Positions 40,633 through 52,424 of a stretch of 64,000 nt of DNA are shown piece by piece; the first letter of the stretch is position 1; each line of letters begins with the position of its first letter. The stretch comes from Enoplolaimus lenunculus. Its lineage: Eukaryota; Nematoda; Enoplea; Enoplida; Thoracostomopsidae. The notes beneath the pieces were generated by a model. The model worked only from the letters and a program-made list of their open reading frames with translations, was not told the origin of the DNA and did no database searches. Both the position numbers and the translations under genes were made by a program. The stretch is from contig JASANG010003072.1 of assembly GCA_030248215.1 (NCBI GenBank), forward strand, positions 1-64,000, read 5' to 3'.

Positions 40633-41001
40633 CTTATATAAATATATATTCATATATAACTATATAGATAATATATATAAATATATTATATTTATTTTAG
40701 ACGCAGTTATATATGAATATATTATATTTATTTTAGACGCATCACCCCCGCTGCCTGATAATATGATGAGACCCCTAGGATGCCCACCAGTTTATGTCCA
40801 ATTTACTAGAAAACGAAATTAGCAAAATTTTGGTTTACACTGCCATTTTAAATTTCCGATCTGTTACATTTTTCAGTGCTAAAAACTTGAATGGACCTAG
40901 CATTCGTTTCGCCTAAGTAGGTTCTTCCGCGTCCATTTTTTAAGAGACTGCAAAACTTCACCAGAGATTTAGCCCTGCGCCCAAAAATCGTTACTATAGA
41001 C

Positions 41002-41171
41002 GGCCCATGTTCCTTTAAGAGACGTCCAGATTTCTGGTGGGTCTATAACAGAGTAGGTTTAGATTCTAGATTTCATTTTTTGCTTAGGCTTAGGCTTAGG
41101 AACACACGTTGCAATGCTTAGGCTAGGGATACGCTTAATCTACTGTTACGCCCCTAAAAGTAACATTGGCC
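41002..41171 (+). mobile_element. TTAGGC MITE, ATGTTACTTTTA-ended sister family
   Basis: GGCCCATGTTCCTTTAAGAG start and CCCCTAAAAGTAACATTGGCC-type end; 8-bp duplications CTATAGAC/CTATAGGC (one change). Confidence 0.8.
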
Positions 41172-41925
41172 CTATAGGCTATAGAAGGCTAGTAAATTTT
41201 CCAGCTGGGGCAACGAAATAAACCTTAGCTTAGAATATTTGCAATGCTGTAGAACAATTTTTAGCCCCGGTAAGACGAACATGTCCGTAGTCGTTTTGGC
41301 TTCTACACTTCCCAGTATTCGAGTCCCCAAGGCAGACCACAACATTCACATCATCGCTGCCTGTGTACATTCTAACGTTTGATTTACGTGTCACCCCCGC
41401 CTTACTATTCAGTCAAATATGAATGAGTGAATATCTATGTCAAGTGCTCTTAAACAGTACAATTTTACCGTACATCCTTTTGTATTAACATTCACACCCA
41501 GGCGCCTGTCACCCTTACCGTTAATTTTGACTCGAAACAAAAACATTTTCTTTTTTCTGTTTATTGTTTTTTCACCTAAATATTACACAAAATGAAGTAA
41601 AAATTCTTAAAATCATTTGAGTAACCAGAAAAAAATTATTAACTTCGGCTTCTTCGACTGATCAAGCCTGTGATTAATTGCCGTGGTCAATTTGACTGAT
41701 GGGACCATAACATTTTTTTGCACGAACCTAGAAATGATACAAATTAACGCCGATAACTTTATATTTTGTAAAAAATGGTTCAAACAAACAATCTTATTGA
41801 ACGGTACAAACCTTTGCAAATTTTCAGTGGCTCAGTGGAAAAATACCAAAATGTCTGCTCACGATTCTGCCTCAGACCGCAGAAGTTGATTTTTGTCGGC
41901 AGGAGCCGGAGGGATTACTTTGGTA
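41172..41925. other. Spacer between GBA and the metallo-beta-lactamase gene
   Basis: Nothing recognised; short open frames on both strands overlap each other and show no family similarity. Confidence 0.5.
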
Positions 41926-41928
41926 TAA

Positions 41929-42230
41929 TGCAGCGTTCACGTTATAACTGGGGCAGCCAGGAACACGTTTTGTCGATGTTTTACAATAGCTGATGACATT
42001 GCGTCTGCACGTTAATTCGTTGTCAGATTTCAAAAATTTGAATTGTCTGCTATCCTGATGTAACAGTCACCGGTTGCACCGCAAGATCATATGACGTATA
42101 TTTTGTATTTTGTCTGTGACTGTCAAATGATACACTTGCATACCTGAGGATGTATTAAAACCAAATGGTTCCATTGAATATCATATGATACTAGAATTTG
42201 AAATTTGAATTTTTCAAACCTACTGTGAGC
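41929..42230. mobile_element. Partial copy of the GTTCACGTTATAA element
   Basis: TGCAGCGTTCACGTTATAAC then GGGGCAG and ACACGTTTTGTC as in 34987-35050, with ATCATATGA words further in; no second end. Confidence 0.5.
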
Positions 42231-42630
42231 TTTAACAAACGAAGCGTAAATCTTGAGTCTACAAAATGTAGATCATTCTGAAGGTGTTCTTATTTTGCCT
42301 TCTCAACAGAATATCGATATGAATGTATTATAGTTGCAATAGGTTTCACATTTATATGCTCATTGCTAAACGCCGGCTTACATTTGAATTGTGTGGCTGA
42401 ACAAAAATAGAATTTAAAAATTGCAAAAATATTCTAATGAAAAATATTCTAATTTATGTTTAACACGTATTCCTTTGAAGATTGACGAATGACGAAAGCG
42501 AAAACAATCGTCACCGCCTCTGTGGGTTGAGACAAAAACAAAAACTTTCTTCGTAACCAATCAAAATTAGGCTGCCGCGTTCTTGGTTCTGATTTGCTAC
42601 TCTATTTGTCTTTAAGGTTTTAAAAAGCGT

Positions 42631-42931
42631 TAAGCCGTATTCATACGTGCATGTTTTTGCAGCAAAAACTTGCACGTGGAACTTGCATGTGCAAGTTTGG
42701 TCACAAATTAGCTCTGAAGTTTTTACAGCTACAATGTATTCACTGGAATTTGTGCTACTGAATTTAATTCGCACCTGTGAATGCAGTTGTAAGTCGCTTC
42801 AATTTCTTGCACTTGCAGTTTGATTGGTTAATCGGAATGTTCCTTTGAAAACACTTGCCGCTGCAAGTATTTCGTGCAAATTGCAGCTGCGAGTTCTCGT
42901 TGTACAAACTTGCACGTGTGAATGGGCATTT
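42631..42931. mobile_element. ACGTGCAAG-type MITE just upstream of the metallo-beta-lactamase start
   Basis: Ends TAAGCCGTATTCATACGTGC and, inverted, TAAATGCCCATTCACACGTG; TTGCAGCTGC words inside. It ends 31 bp before the predicted start codon, so it would form the promoter or 5' UTR. Confidence 0.7.
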
Positions 42932-42961
42932 AATTTATTTTTTTTATTTTCAGCCGAAATT

Positions 42962-45900
42962 ATGCTTAAACTTTATATTATACTTGTTATCGGCAGTAGT
43001 TGGCATCAAAAATCGACTCTTACAGCTGCGATTGTAAATCACGTAATTACTCCGTACATTCGTCCCAATGGCTTACCTCTGCCTTGTGGCTATGGAAACC
43101 CTTGCCCGTCAACAGCGATGATCTGTGATATGCGGCAACAATTTCCAAATCGAACCGTATGCTATTATTTCGGAAGCGGTCCTGAGTTTGTCAAACACAG
43201 CTCGTTCCAGGTTTCTGATCACGGCTATGAAGAGCTCGCAGGCAAGCCAACGAAATACACCCCTCCTAACCTGCGGCGACAAACTACAATTATTCGGTAC
43301 CCAGAAAAAATACAAACTGTTCAACTAGGGGCTCCAGTGTTGTATCCCACCCAACAAGTCCCATCTCGATCGGCAGGCCGGACTCGAAAAAGTCCGTTCG
43401 TACGAAGGGGTCGGCCTCATCTGCCACAATTTCAAACGCCTCCTTCGGTAGTTAATAAGCTTCCTGAAACGCTGCCAAAGCTGGTACCTGATATTCCGGA
43501 TCCTGGTATTCCGCCTAGCGTTTTACGAGTTCTAGGAAGCGATGAAGAATTCGCAACAACTCCAAGCATTTCGGCTCAAAATTTCGACAAAGTTTCACCC
43601 GTCCCAGGGGATTCGCGTACCCGAGCTCTGAGTCAGGGGCCAAGCCAGTCCCATCGAGAAAGCCACCTCCTCTCAGAGTTAGACAATCCCGTCCCTAGAG
43701 GCGCCCGGTATTTTAACCATCGTTCAAATCGAGGACTATTTGAAAATCAATTTGACTCGCATTTGAATCACGACGATTCAACTGAAATGTATCCTAAGCA
43801 ACGTAATGCAATTCCAGACAGTGTATCACACTCTTCTCAAGATCGACCCCCTCCAGTACGACCGTCGTATCAGATACGCACTCCTGGGGGTCGGCGACCG
43901 AAAACACCAGTTGTACTCCGGTTGAAAAAGTACCCAGGGGGCAGTCATCCCCCTTTGCCCGTTACTCGGAAAACATCAAAGACTCTTCCGCCGCAGCTTC
44001 AAAGAGCAAAGCCGAAAGTATACTATAGTTATAAGAAACCAGCAATTCATAATCGGTTTAGTCATAGCTTAGGTACGGAACTTACCCATAGACAACTGGA
44101 TAGAGAACAAGGAATTGAGCTGGAAAAATCAATGAACCGTATGTACGATATCACATCGGACCGCAGAAACCAGCGTAATCTGGCGGAATCGAGGCAGAAA
44201 GGACTGCAAAATGAACGAAATCTAAACAAAAAGTTAAAAATATTTCAAAATAATCAAAAAAATCACAAAAATTCCAACGAAAAAACGCCAAAAATTGATT
44301 TAGATAAAATTGACGCCGCCCTAACTAAATTGAGTTCCCGTGAAGCGCAAGACATTATCGCGTTACCGCCGCGTGTACGCCCAGACGGTGACCGTGGGAC
44401 AAATCGAGGACACGTAGCTGATGGTGGGAAAAAGTTTGGAGACGATCGTGGGAATCGTGGGAAAAAGTTTGGAGACGATCGTGGGAAAAGTGATCAAAGC
44501 GACCGTGACAAAATCGATAGAAATAACCGTGGGAAAATCGTTCGAAGCGATCGTGAGAAAATGGTTGAAAATATCAAGGAGCGTGAGAATGTTTCAAACG
44601 GTGGTCATGTTCATCATTTTATCGCTCATAATCCGCATAATTATGAACGAAAAATACACTATGCTGACAGTTCACATGAGCGCGAGCGTAGTGCAAACAC
44701 GGTGGTGTCACCTACTGATGTTTCAAGTGATAATTCCGAAGAAGTAGCGGATAGATCACAAAGGTACCGTGAGAAAATTATTGGCCATAGTCAGAGCTCA
44801 CAAAGTAACCACCACGCACTGATTTCAATGTCCAGAGAAGAACAGCCTGCAACTCGACTGAAAAGCTGGAAACCCGAATGGAATAATGACATCAATGCAA
44901 TATACCACCCACCCCCCGAAAATTGGGCAAAGGCAACACAAAAGAGTTACCCCAAAGAGAAGCGCGATCCAGCCACGAACGAACACCATTTAACCAGAGC
45001 CTCTGAAGGCCATTCGGAACCGGACTCAGAAGTCATGAGCCGCAGGGTGCCGCTGATGGTCAACGGTCACCTAGTCCCGCTGTCCAAAGATCCCCTGAGC
45101 CCGAGTCTACCAAAGTATTCGGAACCATCTGGTGGGTTTCAAGAAATTTTTCGACCTCATCATAAAAAGTCAGCGCTAAGCGAAACGAACGCCAGACACC
45201 GGTTCGATAGCGATGCCACCCAACCGGACAGATCAAATCTACCAGAAAAACGATATATTTCTACCCGTTTGCCACCTAAGGCTCATGACACATATCCCGG
45301 TCCTGTTCCAAGACATAATCATAAAAACAAAAACCGCATAGGACCAACACGAGCCACGGTTGCCGTAACTGAGACTCGAATCCATCCAGATATTTTGGTC
45401 CGACTTAATCCACCAAGACCTACAAGGATCCCACACCGTCCTCGCTCGCCGGCATTTAACCAGGCTCGGTCGTATGCCACCCCTAGGAATTCTGAACGAC
45501 CCCCAGTTCGAAATCCTCGGCATGGCTTCCGAACGAATTTTCCATCTTATGTGCCTTCCGAAGCTGAAAAACGACTCAAATTCGCCGGCGGAACAATTAA
45601 TCATCAACCAAAACTATCACATTCAGGCCGTTCCGAAAAGCTAGCTACCTCGAATTCGCGGATCAAGCCAACGTCAGAAAACCGACGAACTGCAACCAGC
45701 CAATCGGAGAGCGAGCACGATATACCAAAATATTCATCACGGCATCATTCGGTACGACCAGAGCGAGACGATCTCAAACATTTAGGGCCAGCGCGGTATT
45801 TGACAGGATCAAAATTTAACAATAAGCCTCATAGTCGTGGTACCGTTGCACATCGTGCGCCGTATAAACATGGTGAAGCTTATAATTCACAACAACGCCA

Positions 45901-46420
45901 CACAGGTCAGGAATTGAGCCGCGATCACGTGCGTCGACGAATTATTCCAGCCAGAATTGCGGTGGAAGTTGAAAAATCGTCAAACAGGGTTGACGCTCAC
46001 TTCAGAGGCAATCACAGACACCTACGAACAGTAAAGCCAGTGGTGTTTCCTGGCTATGAGAGTTCTCGAAAAATAGCCCAAAACCGAAATTCAGGCGAGA
46101 AATGGTATTATTCCAAGAAACATTCTGCTTGGAACCGCAGTTCTGTCCCCAACAAGCGGACCAATTTACCCCAGTCTCAGTATAGAGCGAACGAAGAAGA
46201 TTTGCACTCACAAGGACGCGAACAGTCCTTAGTGGTACCAGGAACAACCCCAGCGGAATTAGTGTCCCAAAATCGTTTGAACACTGTGTTACCTTCGGCT
46301 TTATCTGCGGATTCAAATCGAAACGATCGAACGGAACCGGATATTGGTGAACAATTGAAAAAGTCACATTTTTCGACGATGGAGCCGACACATTACGACA
46401 AGTGTCCACCAAAAGATAGG
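42962..46420 (+). CDS. Giant first coding exon, basic low-complexity region
   Basis: A single 3459-nt exon of 1153 codons, against 68-240 nt for nearly all other exons in the window. The start is taken at 42962, just after an in-frame TTTTCAG, because MLKLYIILVIGSS is a signal peptide; the frame stays open upstream to 42824, inside a MITE, so an earlier start is not excluded. Content is highly basic (RRGRPHLP, KKYPGGSHPP, HRPRSP) with a local repeat of RGKKFGDDRG near residues 495-520. The frame also stays open past the donor at 46421 to 46552, so a read-through isoform without the enzyme domain is possible. Confidence 0.85.
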
Positions 46421-49400
46421 GTATGTGCTTACGGACGATATTGCATAAAACCGGATATAGTTTTTTTATCACCGACTCCTTACATCTGTAGCGTTTCAAC
46501 ATCATTTAAAGAATTGTATGTTTCGCAAAATTTTTGTACTGAAACTTTATAGAATTTTGAGCACATGTAAAAATCAGGGGCGGAACGTTATTCAGCGGGA
46601 CTGCAACAGAATAAGCTTAAGCTTTAGACACAATTTTCTGTTTAAGATAAGGCTTAAGTTAAGGTGTAAGCTCAATTTTATGCTCACGCTTAGGTTGAGG
46701 AATATGCTAATACTAACGGCGCGATCCTGTTCCATACATCGACCGAATTTTACTGCAAGCGTTTAGCGGATTTGGAATCCTTAAGTTTATCTTAGGAAAC
46801 ATAGCGCTGAGGTTATGAACAGAACAAAATACGTTACTTTTAAGTCATTCTAAGATTTCGTTTTAGAACGCTAGATAGTCCAAACAAGCAAAATTTTCTA
46901 ATCCTTATACCGAAATCGTGAAAGCCTGCAAAATATTTATTTTTCTTAATATAACCTACATAAATTCTAGGGAATATAAGATAATCTCAACTGCACCCAT
47001 TGCATTTGATACGCTCATGCTTCGAGCACGCTACACTGTAAATTCCAATGAGTTGATCAACTTGCCTGCATTCAAAATCAACTTTAAGACTGAGTTAATA
47101 TTTACTGTTTTATGAACTCAGAAATGACCAAAATTAACAAATTCACTAGCTGAGTTGATTAGTCAACTGATCGGAATTCATGCAGTGTAGCAGAAAACCC
47201 GGGACCGGAAAAACATTCCGAGAATTACCGGAAGGTCACTGTCGTAAAAATTAAATCATTACACAGATATGTCACATTTTTGTGGGGGGTCACATGTCAC
47301 ATTTTTGTGGGGAGTCATATTTTTACGATGACCTGTACGCTTATAAAAGTCAGCAAATTTTGCATACTTATATACTTTTTTCGCTTAACCTATTTTATAT
47401 TGTATTAGCTAAGTAATTTCAGGTATATACATGCGAACATTGTGAATCAAATCACGACTGCGCTTCCGGTCATTATTGTTGCCCATCAGACGAAGGATTC
47501 GCTTGCACTCCGGCTAAAGCCAGTCCTGAACTCAACGTTCAAGTTATTCCGTTGTTGAACGGAACATTTATGCCAACTTTAACCGGATTTGGTGAGTTCA
47601 AAGTTTGTTGTTGAATTTTTTGGCTACTGTTACTTTTACGGCCGTAACAAAACATTAAGCGTATTCCTAAGACTAAACCTAAGCGTTGCAAAAGCGTTTT
47701 CCTAAGACTAAGAATAAGCCTAAGCCAAAGCGAAAAAATGTAGTCTAGAATGTAAGCCTACTCTTTTACAGACCCACCACAAACAGGGACGGCCATAAAA
47801 GTAACACGGGCCAATTTGATATGTAAATCTTGGCTTATAACTTTTGTACGGCAACGGGGGATTCAAACTTACGCTGTAAACGTTTCTGGTTTATAAAATT
47901 AGAATTTTTGACAACATTAGAAGGATTTGAGGTTAGCAAAATTTTCACAGTAGCCCCCATTTCTAGGCCCATATCAGCGTTCCTACTTGTGTCTTAAGTT
48001 TGATATTTGTAGCTGTTGTAGTACACTTGTCTGAACACTTATTGCTACACAGTGATAGGTGCTACACATGATAATATATGATATATAGCAGGGTTAGATC
48101 CGGCCCATTTTTTAGGGCCCGGTCCGGCCCTGGCCTATCACTAACGGACCGGGCCCATATCCACGAATTTCGTACAGGTTTAGAACATAATCAGATCATA
48201 AAGCAGACCATCCTAAACATGACACTATTTTTCATATTTCACCAAATATTGTTCAGTGCAGCTTCAGTCAGAGAAACAAGAGCTACAACGACAGACGGAT
48301 GCTAAAGACGGCCAGTTCCGGTTACTAGGCGAGTTCCGGTTACTAGGCGAGTTCCGGTTACTAGGCGAGTTCCGGTTACTAGGCGAGTTCCGGTTACTAC
48401 GTTGCCACCCTCACTAAAATGCCGCTCAGATTCGTCCGCAGTAGCTTGTCAAGCACGCGTCTAATGAGCTTTGATTACACTGCAAATAGCACTGTGTTTT
48501 CACGCCAGTAATTAACGAATTTCTTGAAGTAGCCGCCGAAACGTCTGCAGTTCAAGATTCTGAGATAACCAACAAGCTCGTTTGTTAGTACAGTGGACTA
48601 GAAAACTTTTTAAACTTCCGTATAGGATCCTTCCAAGTTTGTTTCAACCGGACCCGGATGTAATTGTGTTAAAATGACCTCAAAGTATAACCGGACCCGG
48701 ATATAATTGTGTTAAAAATGACCTCAAATTGTAATCGGACCCGGATATAATTGTGTTGAAAGTGACCTCAAAGTGTAACCGGACTCGGAAATAATTGTGT
48801 TGAAAATGACCTCAAAGTGTAACCGGACCCGGAAATAATTGTGTTGAAATTGACCTCAAAGTATAACCGGACCCGGATATAATTGTGTTAAAAATGACCT
48901 CAAATTGTAATCGGACCCGGATATAATTGCATTGAAAATGACCTCAAAGTGTAATCGGACCCGGATATAATTGTGTTGAAAATGACCTCAAAGTGTTACC
49001 GGACCCGGATATAATTGTGTTAAAAATGGCCTCAAATTGTAATCGGACCCGGATATAACTGTGTTGAAAATTACCTCAAAGTGTAACCGGACCCGGATAT
49101 AATTGTGTTGAAAATGACCTCAAATTGTAGTATAATTGTTTATTTCTGGGAGTGATAAAATGGACATATCCCTCAATAAAAGCTCTTGAAAGATTTCAAA
49201 AATGGCACCTTTACAGGCTGTAAAATCACCTGCAGAGGTCAAAAATATTTTCTTGCTCGCTACACTGGCTCACACATTCATTTAGGTTTGCTGATCTCCT
49301 ATCGAAATGAAACCCTGACTACGTCCCTGCCGATAATTTTACTGAAAATGCAACAAATTTTAAATCACTGTAAATTGCAGTGAGGTGATTTTAACTCAGA

Positions 49401-52400
49401 ATGAGTTGAATCCCCTCAGAGGTCTGGGCTCTGGCTTAGGTCTTTCAGAATTCAGAATTCTGAATAGATTGAACTTATTCTCTGTTAATTAATCAACTCA
49501 CCAGGAATTAAACCAGTCCAGTGCGAGTTGATGTGTCGCATTTTTACCACAGAAGTAAAACCAGAAATGACTAATTCACTCTCTGAGTTGATTTTTCAAG
49601 CCAATCGAATTTACAGTGCTTAGTAATCTATATTATAGGTCTTTTTATATGCCATAGCAGTATACGGTCTATGTAAAGAAAAGGGGCGAAACGTTTTTAT
49701 GTGGGACTAGAAAAGAGTACGCTTAGACTTTAGGCTAATTTTTTGCTTGGCTTAGGCTTAGGCTTAGGCTTAGGAAAATGCTCATTCTTAGGCTTAGGCT
49801 TAGACTTAGGCTTAGGCTTAAACCCTTCTCACATTGAGTTGCCTATAGGCAACTCAGCGCAGTGCATATACGTTAAATAATATATCGCACCGTGTTTAAC
49901 AATTGCAATACGTATACATAGTACTAAATCACCACAAGACGTGAGAGCCCCCTCGGGCTCGAGCGCAAGCTCCTATAGCTGAGTGGTGATGGTGTACGCC
50001 TGCCACTCCAGTCACTGGAATTCGAATCCTAGCATAAAAATAGTTGTCAGGGGAAATAGAAAATATTCATGTGAGAAAGGGTTAAGCTTAGGCTTAGGAA
50101 TGCGCTTATAATACTGTTCCGCCCTTGTTCTTTACATTGGCCCATTATACGAACGTTTTTGCACCGTAGTAAATGAGGTGCATTTTTCAATTTTATTATT
50201 TCTCATGGTCTCTCTGTTCTTGTAAATTTTCAAAACTGAATTTCTTTTTCAAACTCCAAAATGTTGATAAACTATTTTAAGACTTTTTCCATCATTTTTT
50301 CTTCACTGTATTTATAAGCAAGTTATTGTGGAAGATGTATAATTAATAAATTGTTTCAGACGCAAAAGGCAGTGTAACGCTGATCAAAGCTGCAAACGAC
50401 AACAATATAGTAGTCGACACCGGAACAATCGGTGACAAAACTGAAATTGTCCGGTCACTTCAAAGGAACCGTCTGTCGCCGGCGGATATTAATTACTTAA
50501 TCACCACACACGGACATCCGGATCATTTTTCGAACGTTAATTTGTTCACAAACGCCAATCATATTTTTCATTATTTAGACGTCAAGTAAGGTTTTGAGTA
50601 AATTTGTCCAAAATTTACTAATATTTTTTAATATTAATACCTGATAATCACCAGTAGAGTTTGAGTATATTCGTGTAAGGTCGATATATTTTTGCGTGTA
50701 AAACATATCAAATTTTTGTATTTAACTTCAACGGCTGTATCATTGCATTTTAAAGCCAAATATGTTCGATTTTACTGACCCTGAGAAAAACGGTTCGACC
50801 CCGAACAACCGGTGTGAGTCGTATTATTAATGTTTAGGGAACATTTCTGACACGTGAATACTTCTTTAACAAGATTTCAAAAATTCAGCCAATAGAACTT
50901 TATTGTTGATCAGATATTAATATTTTAAACATTCCTTTATTTTGGACAAAAACGCAATTGGACAAAACGATGATTTCTGAGCGTGTCACAAATGTCATAT
51001 TTGTCGTTTATGCGGGGGTCCCGATAAAACTGGGATACCGTGATCCCTACATAGATTTGTCCGTATCAAAATATTGGGTAACATTTTGTCTGGTTGTTAA
51101 CGTTATACAACATTCGAAAACCCACTACACTTTTCTGTTATTTATCAAACATGAATGTCACACCTTTCTACATCAATTTCATATGCCATTCCCATGGGAA
51201 ACCGTGATACATAGATTTGTCCCTATCAAAAGTTTTGAATTAACGAAATTTAGCATTGCAATTTACACTACAATTTCCGCCGGCTGTTATGGAACATGAA
51301 TCACACCTTTGTACATCAATTTCGGATGCCATTCCCGTTGTTGTCTGTCAATGTCATATTACAATTTTAATTGTGTAAATACTTTAGTAAGATTTCAGAA
51401 ACGCAGCCACAACATTAATAATTTTAGAGGTTCCCGATTCACAAAGAATCCAATTGCCGAAGGTCGATTCTACAATTTGTGCGTCAAAGACATCATTGTA
51501 ATGGAGACCCCGGGGCACACGCCGCAAGATGTTACCGTATTTGTTTACAATGTCCCTCAATACGGTGTCGTTGCAATCACGGGCGATTTATTTCTATTTC
51601 AGGGGGCAGTCACAAAAGGTACGTTCGTGGGTGATAATTTTTTTCAGGGGTCGGTGAATAAACTATGCGAACATTAAAGATTGTTTTTAGAACAAGATTA
51701 GCTAATTTCCACTGTTTCTTCGGACCATGTAAAGATCAGGGGCGAAACGTTTTTGTGGGATTGCAATCGAGCAAGCTTAAAAGCTTTAGACTGATTTTTT
51801 TTGCTTGGCTTAGGCTTAGACTTAGGCTTAGACTTAGGAATATGCTCATTTTTGCGTTTGCACTTAGGCTTAGGCTTATGCTTAGGAATATGCATATAAT
51901 ACTGTTCCGCCCTTGTTCTTTACATTGGCCACTACCATTAACGTTTCGGTTTGGAAACAGCTCGAGAAGTCGCCGAAACAACATATTCTGCCAAATCAGT
52001 CTTTACTGTCCCTGTTCTATGCATGGGCCGCATGCAATATGATGATAGCAAGGGTTCTATTTCGGAAGCGTATCAAACTCAACTCATGTCTGAATCTATA
52101 ATTTGCGAAATAATTTAAATTAGTAATTATGAACAAACAATATTGCACTGCGCCTCTTTGAATTCTCTGTAAACTTTGCGTCATTGTCGATACACCCGTG
52201 AAATTATTTTTTGCTTCTTCCCGATTAAGCCTCAACCCCCACGTTTTCAGTGCAATTTTAAAAATTGCACAATAATTGCAGATCTGTTCAAACAGTCTAC
52301 AATGGACGCAAATGCACAAATTCAAAATCGACGGCGAGTCGCGTGTCTGGCAGATTGGATTGTTCCCGGGCATGGAGCGATGTTTCGAGTGACCCCTCAG

Positions 52401-52424
52401 CTCAAAGCATTTTTCGGATGCTAA
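42962..52424 (+). CDS. Secreted low-complexity / Cys-rich / metallo-beta-lactamase fusion protein (MBLAC1/SWIP-10-like domain)
   Basis: Five exons: 42962-46420, 47423-47591, 50360-50585, 51428-51618, 52282-52424. All are GT-AG, phases agree and the sum is 4188 nt (1395 residues plus stop). Residues 1-16 look like a signal peptide. A small Cys cluster follows (C42, C48, C55, C67), then about 1050 residues rich in Arg, Pro, His, Ser and Lys with no recognised fold. A Cys-rich segment (CEHCESNHDCASGHYCC) spans exons 1-2, and the last 190 residues are a metallo-beta-lactamase fold. All metal ligands are visible: THGHPDH (H1260, H1262, D1264, H1265), TPGHT, TGDLF and PGHG. The domain most resembles animal MBLAC1 and nematode SWIP-10, known as small one-domain proteins; substrate is unknown. 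A polyadenylation hexamer lies 32 nt after the stop. The fusion rests on a strong donor (AGG/GTATGT) and consistent phase; a transcript would settle it. Confidence 0.85.
46560..46743 (+). mobile_element. TTAGGC MITE copy
   Basis: ACATGTAAAAATCAGGGGCGG start, shortened hexamer run, ATCCTGTTCCATACATCGACC-type end. Confidence 0.7.
47034..47187. mobile_element. CACTGTAAATT MITE copy
   Basis: TA-flanked, CACTGTAAATTCCAATGAG start and inverted, slightly changed right end. Confidence 0.8.
47622..47812 (-). mobile_element. TTAGGC MITE, ATGTTACTTTTA-ended sister family
   Basis: CTGTTACTTTTACGGCCGTAAC start, GGCCATAAAAGTAACACGGG end; begins 30 bp after the donor of exon 47423-47591. Confidence 0.75.
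48311..48403 (+). repeat. 18-bp tandem repeat, 5 units
   Basis: Unit GTTCCGGTTACTAGGCGA, four near-perfect copies and a partial one. Confidence 0.9.
48645..49130 (+). repeat. 44-bp minisatellite, ~11 units
   Basis: Unit built of ACCGGACCCGGATATAATTG, TGTTGAAAATGACCTCAAAG and TGTA. Within the second intron of the metallo-beta-lactamase gene. Confidence 0.92.
49366..49618. mobile_element. CACTGTAAATT MITE copy
   Basis: CACTGTAAATTGCAGTGAGG start and CGAATTTACAGTG end. Confidence 0.75.
49822..50081 (+). mobile_element. piggyBac-like TTAA MITE with tRNA-Gly-like segment, copy 2 (best)
   Basis: Inserted at TTAA, duplicated on both sides (49818-49821, 50082-50085), with ends ACCCTTCTCACAT and inverted CCCTTTCTCACAT. 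CCC-type ends and TTAA duplication are the piggyBac hallmarks. It has no coding capacity. Confidence 0.85.
49967..50036 (+). other. tRNA-Gly(GCC)-like segment inside the MITE
   Basis: A-box-like TAGCTGAGTGGTGATGG, then GTACGCCTGCCAC, the anticodon-arm sequence of tRNA-Gly(GCC), then a B-box-like GAATTCGAATCC. The acceptor stem no longer pairs well, so it is a tRNA-derived relic, perhaps with a working internal pol III promoter, and not a functional tRNA. Confidence 0.7.
50360..50585 (+). CDS. Metallo-beta-lactamase exon with HxHxDH
   Basis: Acceptor TTGTTTCAG, donor GTAAGG. Encodes NNIVVDTGTIGDK, the usual first part of the fold, and LITTHGHPDHFSN, the primary zinc-binding motif. Exon 51428-51618 supplies METPGHTPQDV and ITGDLFLF; exon 52282-52424 supplies DWIVPGHGAMF. 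Confidence 0.92.
50820..51410. repeat. Intron 3 of the metallo-beta-lactamase gene: mixed repeat fragments
   Basis: Two ends of the GGCTGGGTTT family (near 50900 and 51410, reading AAGATTTCAAAAATTCAGCC and AGATTTCAGAAACGCAGCC) flank duplicated CGTGATNCATAGATTTGTCC segments at 51040 and 51207. Confidence 0.45.
51722..51930 (+). mobile_element. TTAGGC MITE copy
   Basis: GGACCATGTAAAGATCAGGG start, hexamer core, CTTGTTCTTTACATTGGCC end, in the last intron of the metallo-beta-lactamase gene. A lone right end follows at 52003-52029. Confidence 0.82.

Larger units (their letters stand above)
49666..50142 (+). mobile_element. TTAGGC MITE interrupted by a tRNA-bearing MITE
   Basis: Outer ends GGTCTATGTAAAGAAAAGG and CTTGTTCTTTACATTGGCC; 8-bp duplications CAGTATAC/CATTATAC. 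The 49822-50081 element sits inside its hexamer run. Confidence 0.88.

Noticed and set aside
49967-50036. Functional tRNA-Gly gene
   Set aside because: The anticodon arm and boxes are visible but the acceptor stem does not pair, and the segment sits inside a repeated TTAA element in all three copies.
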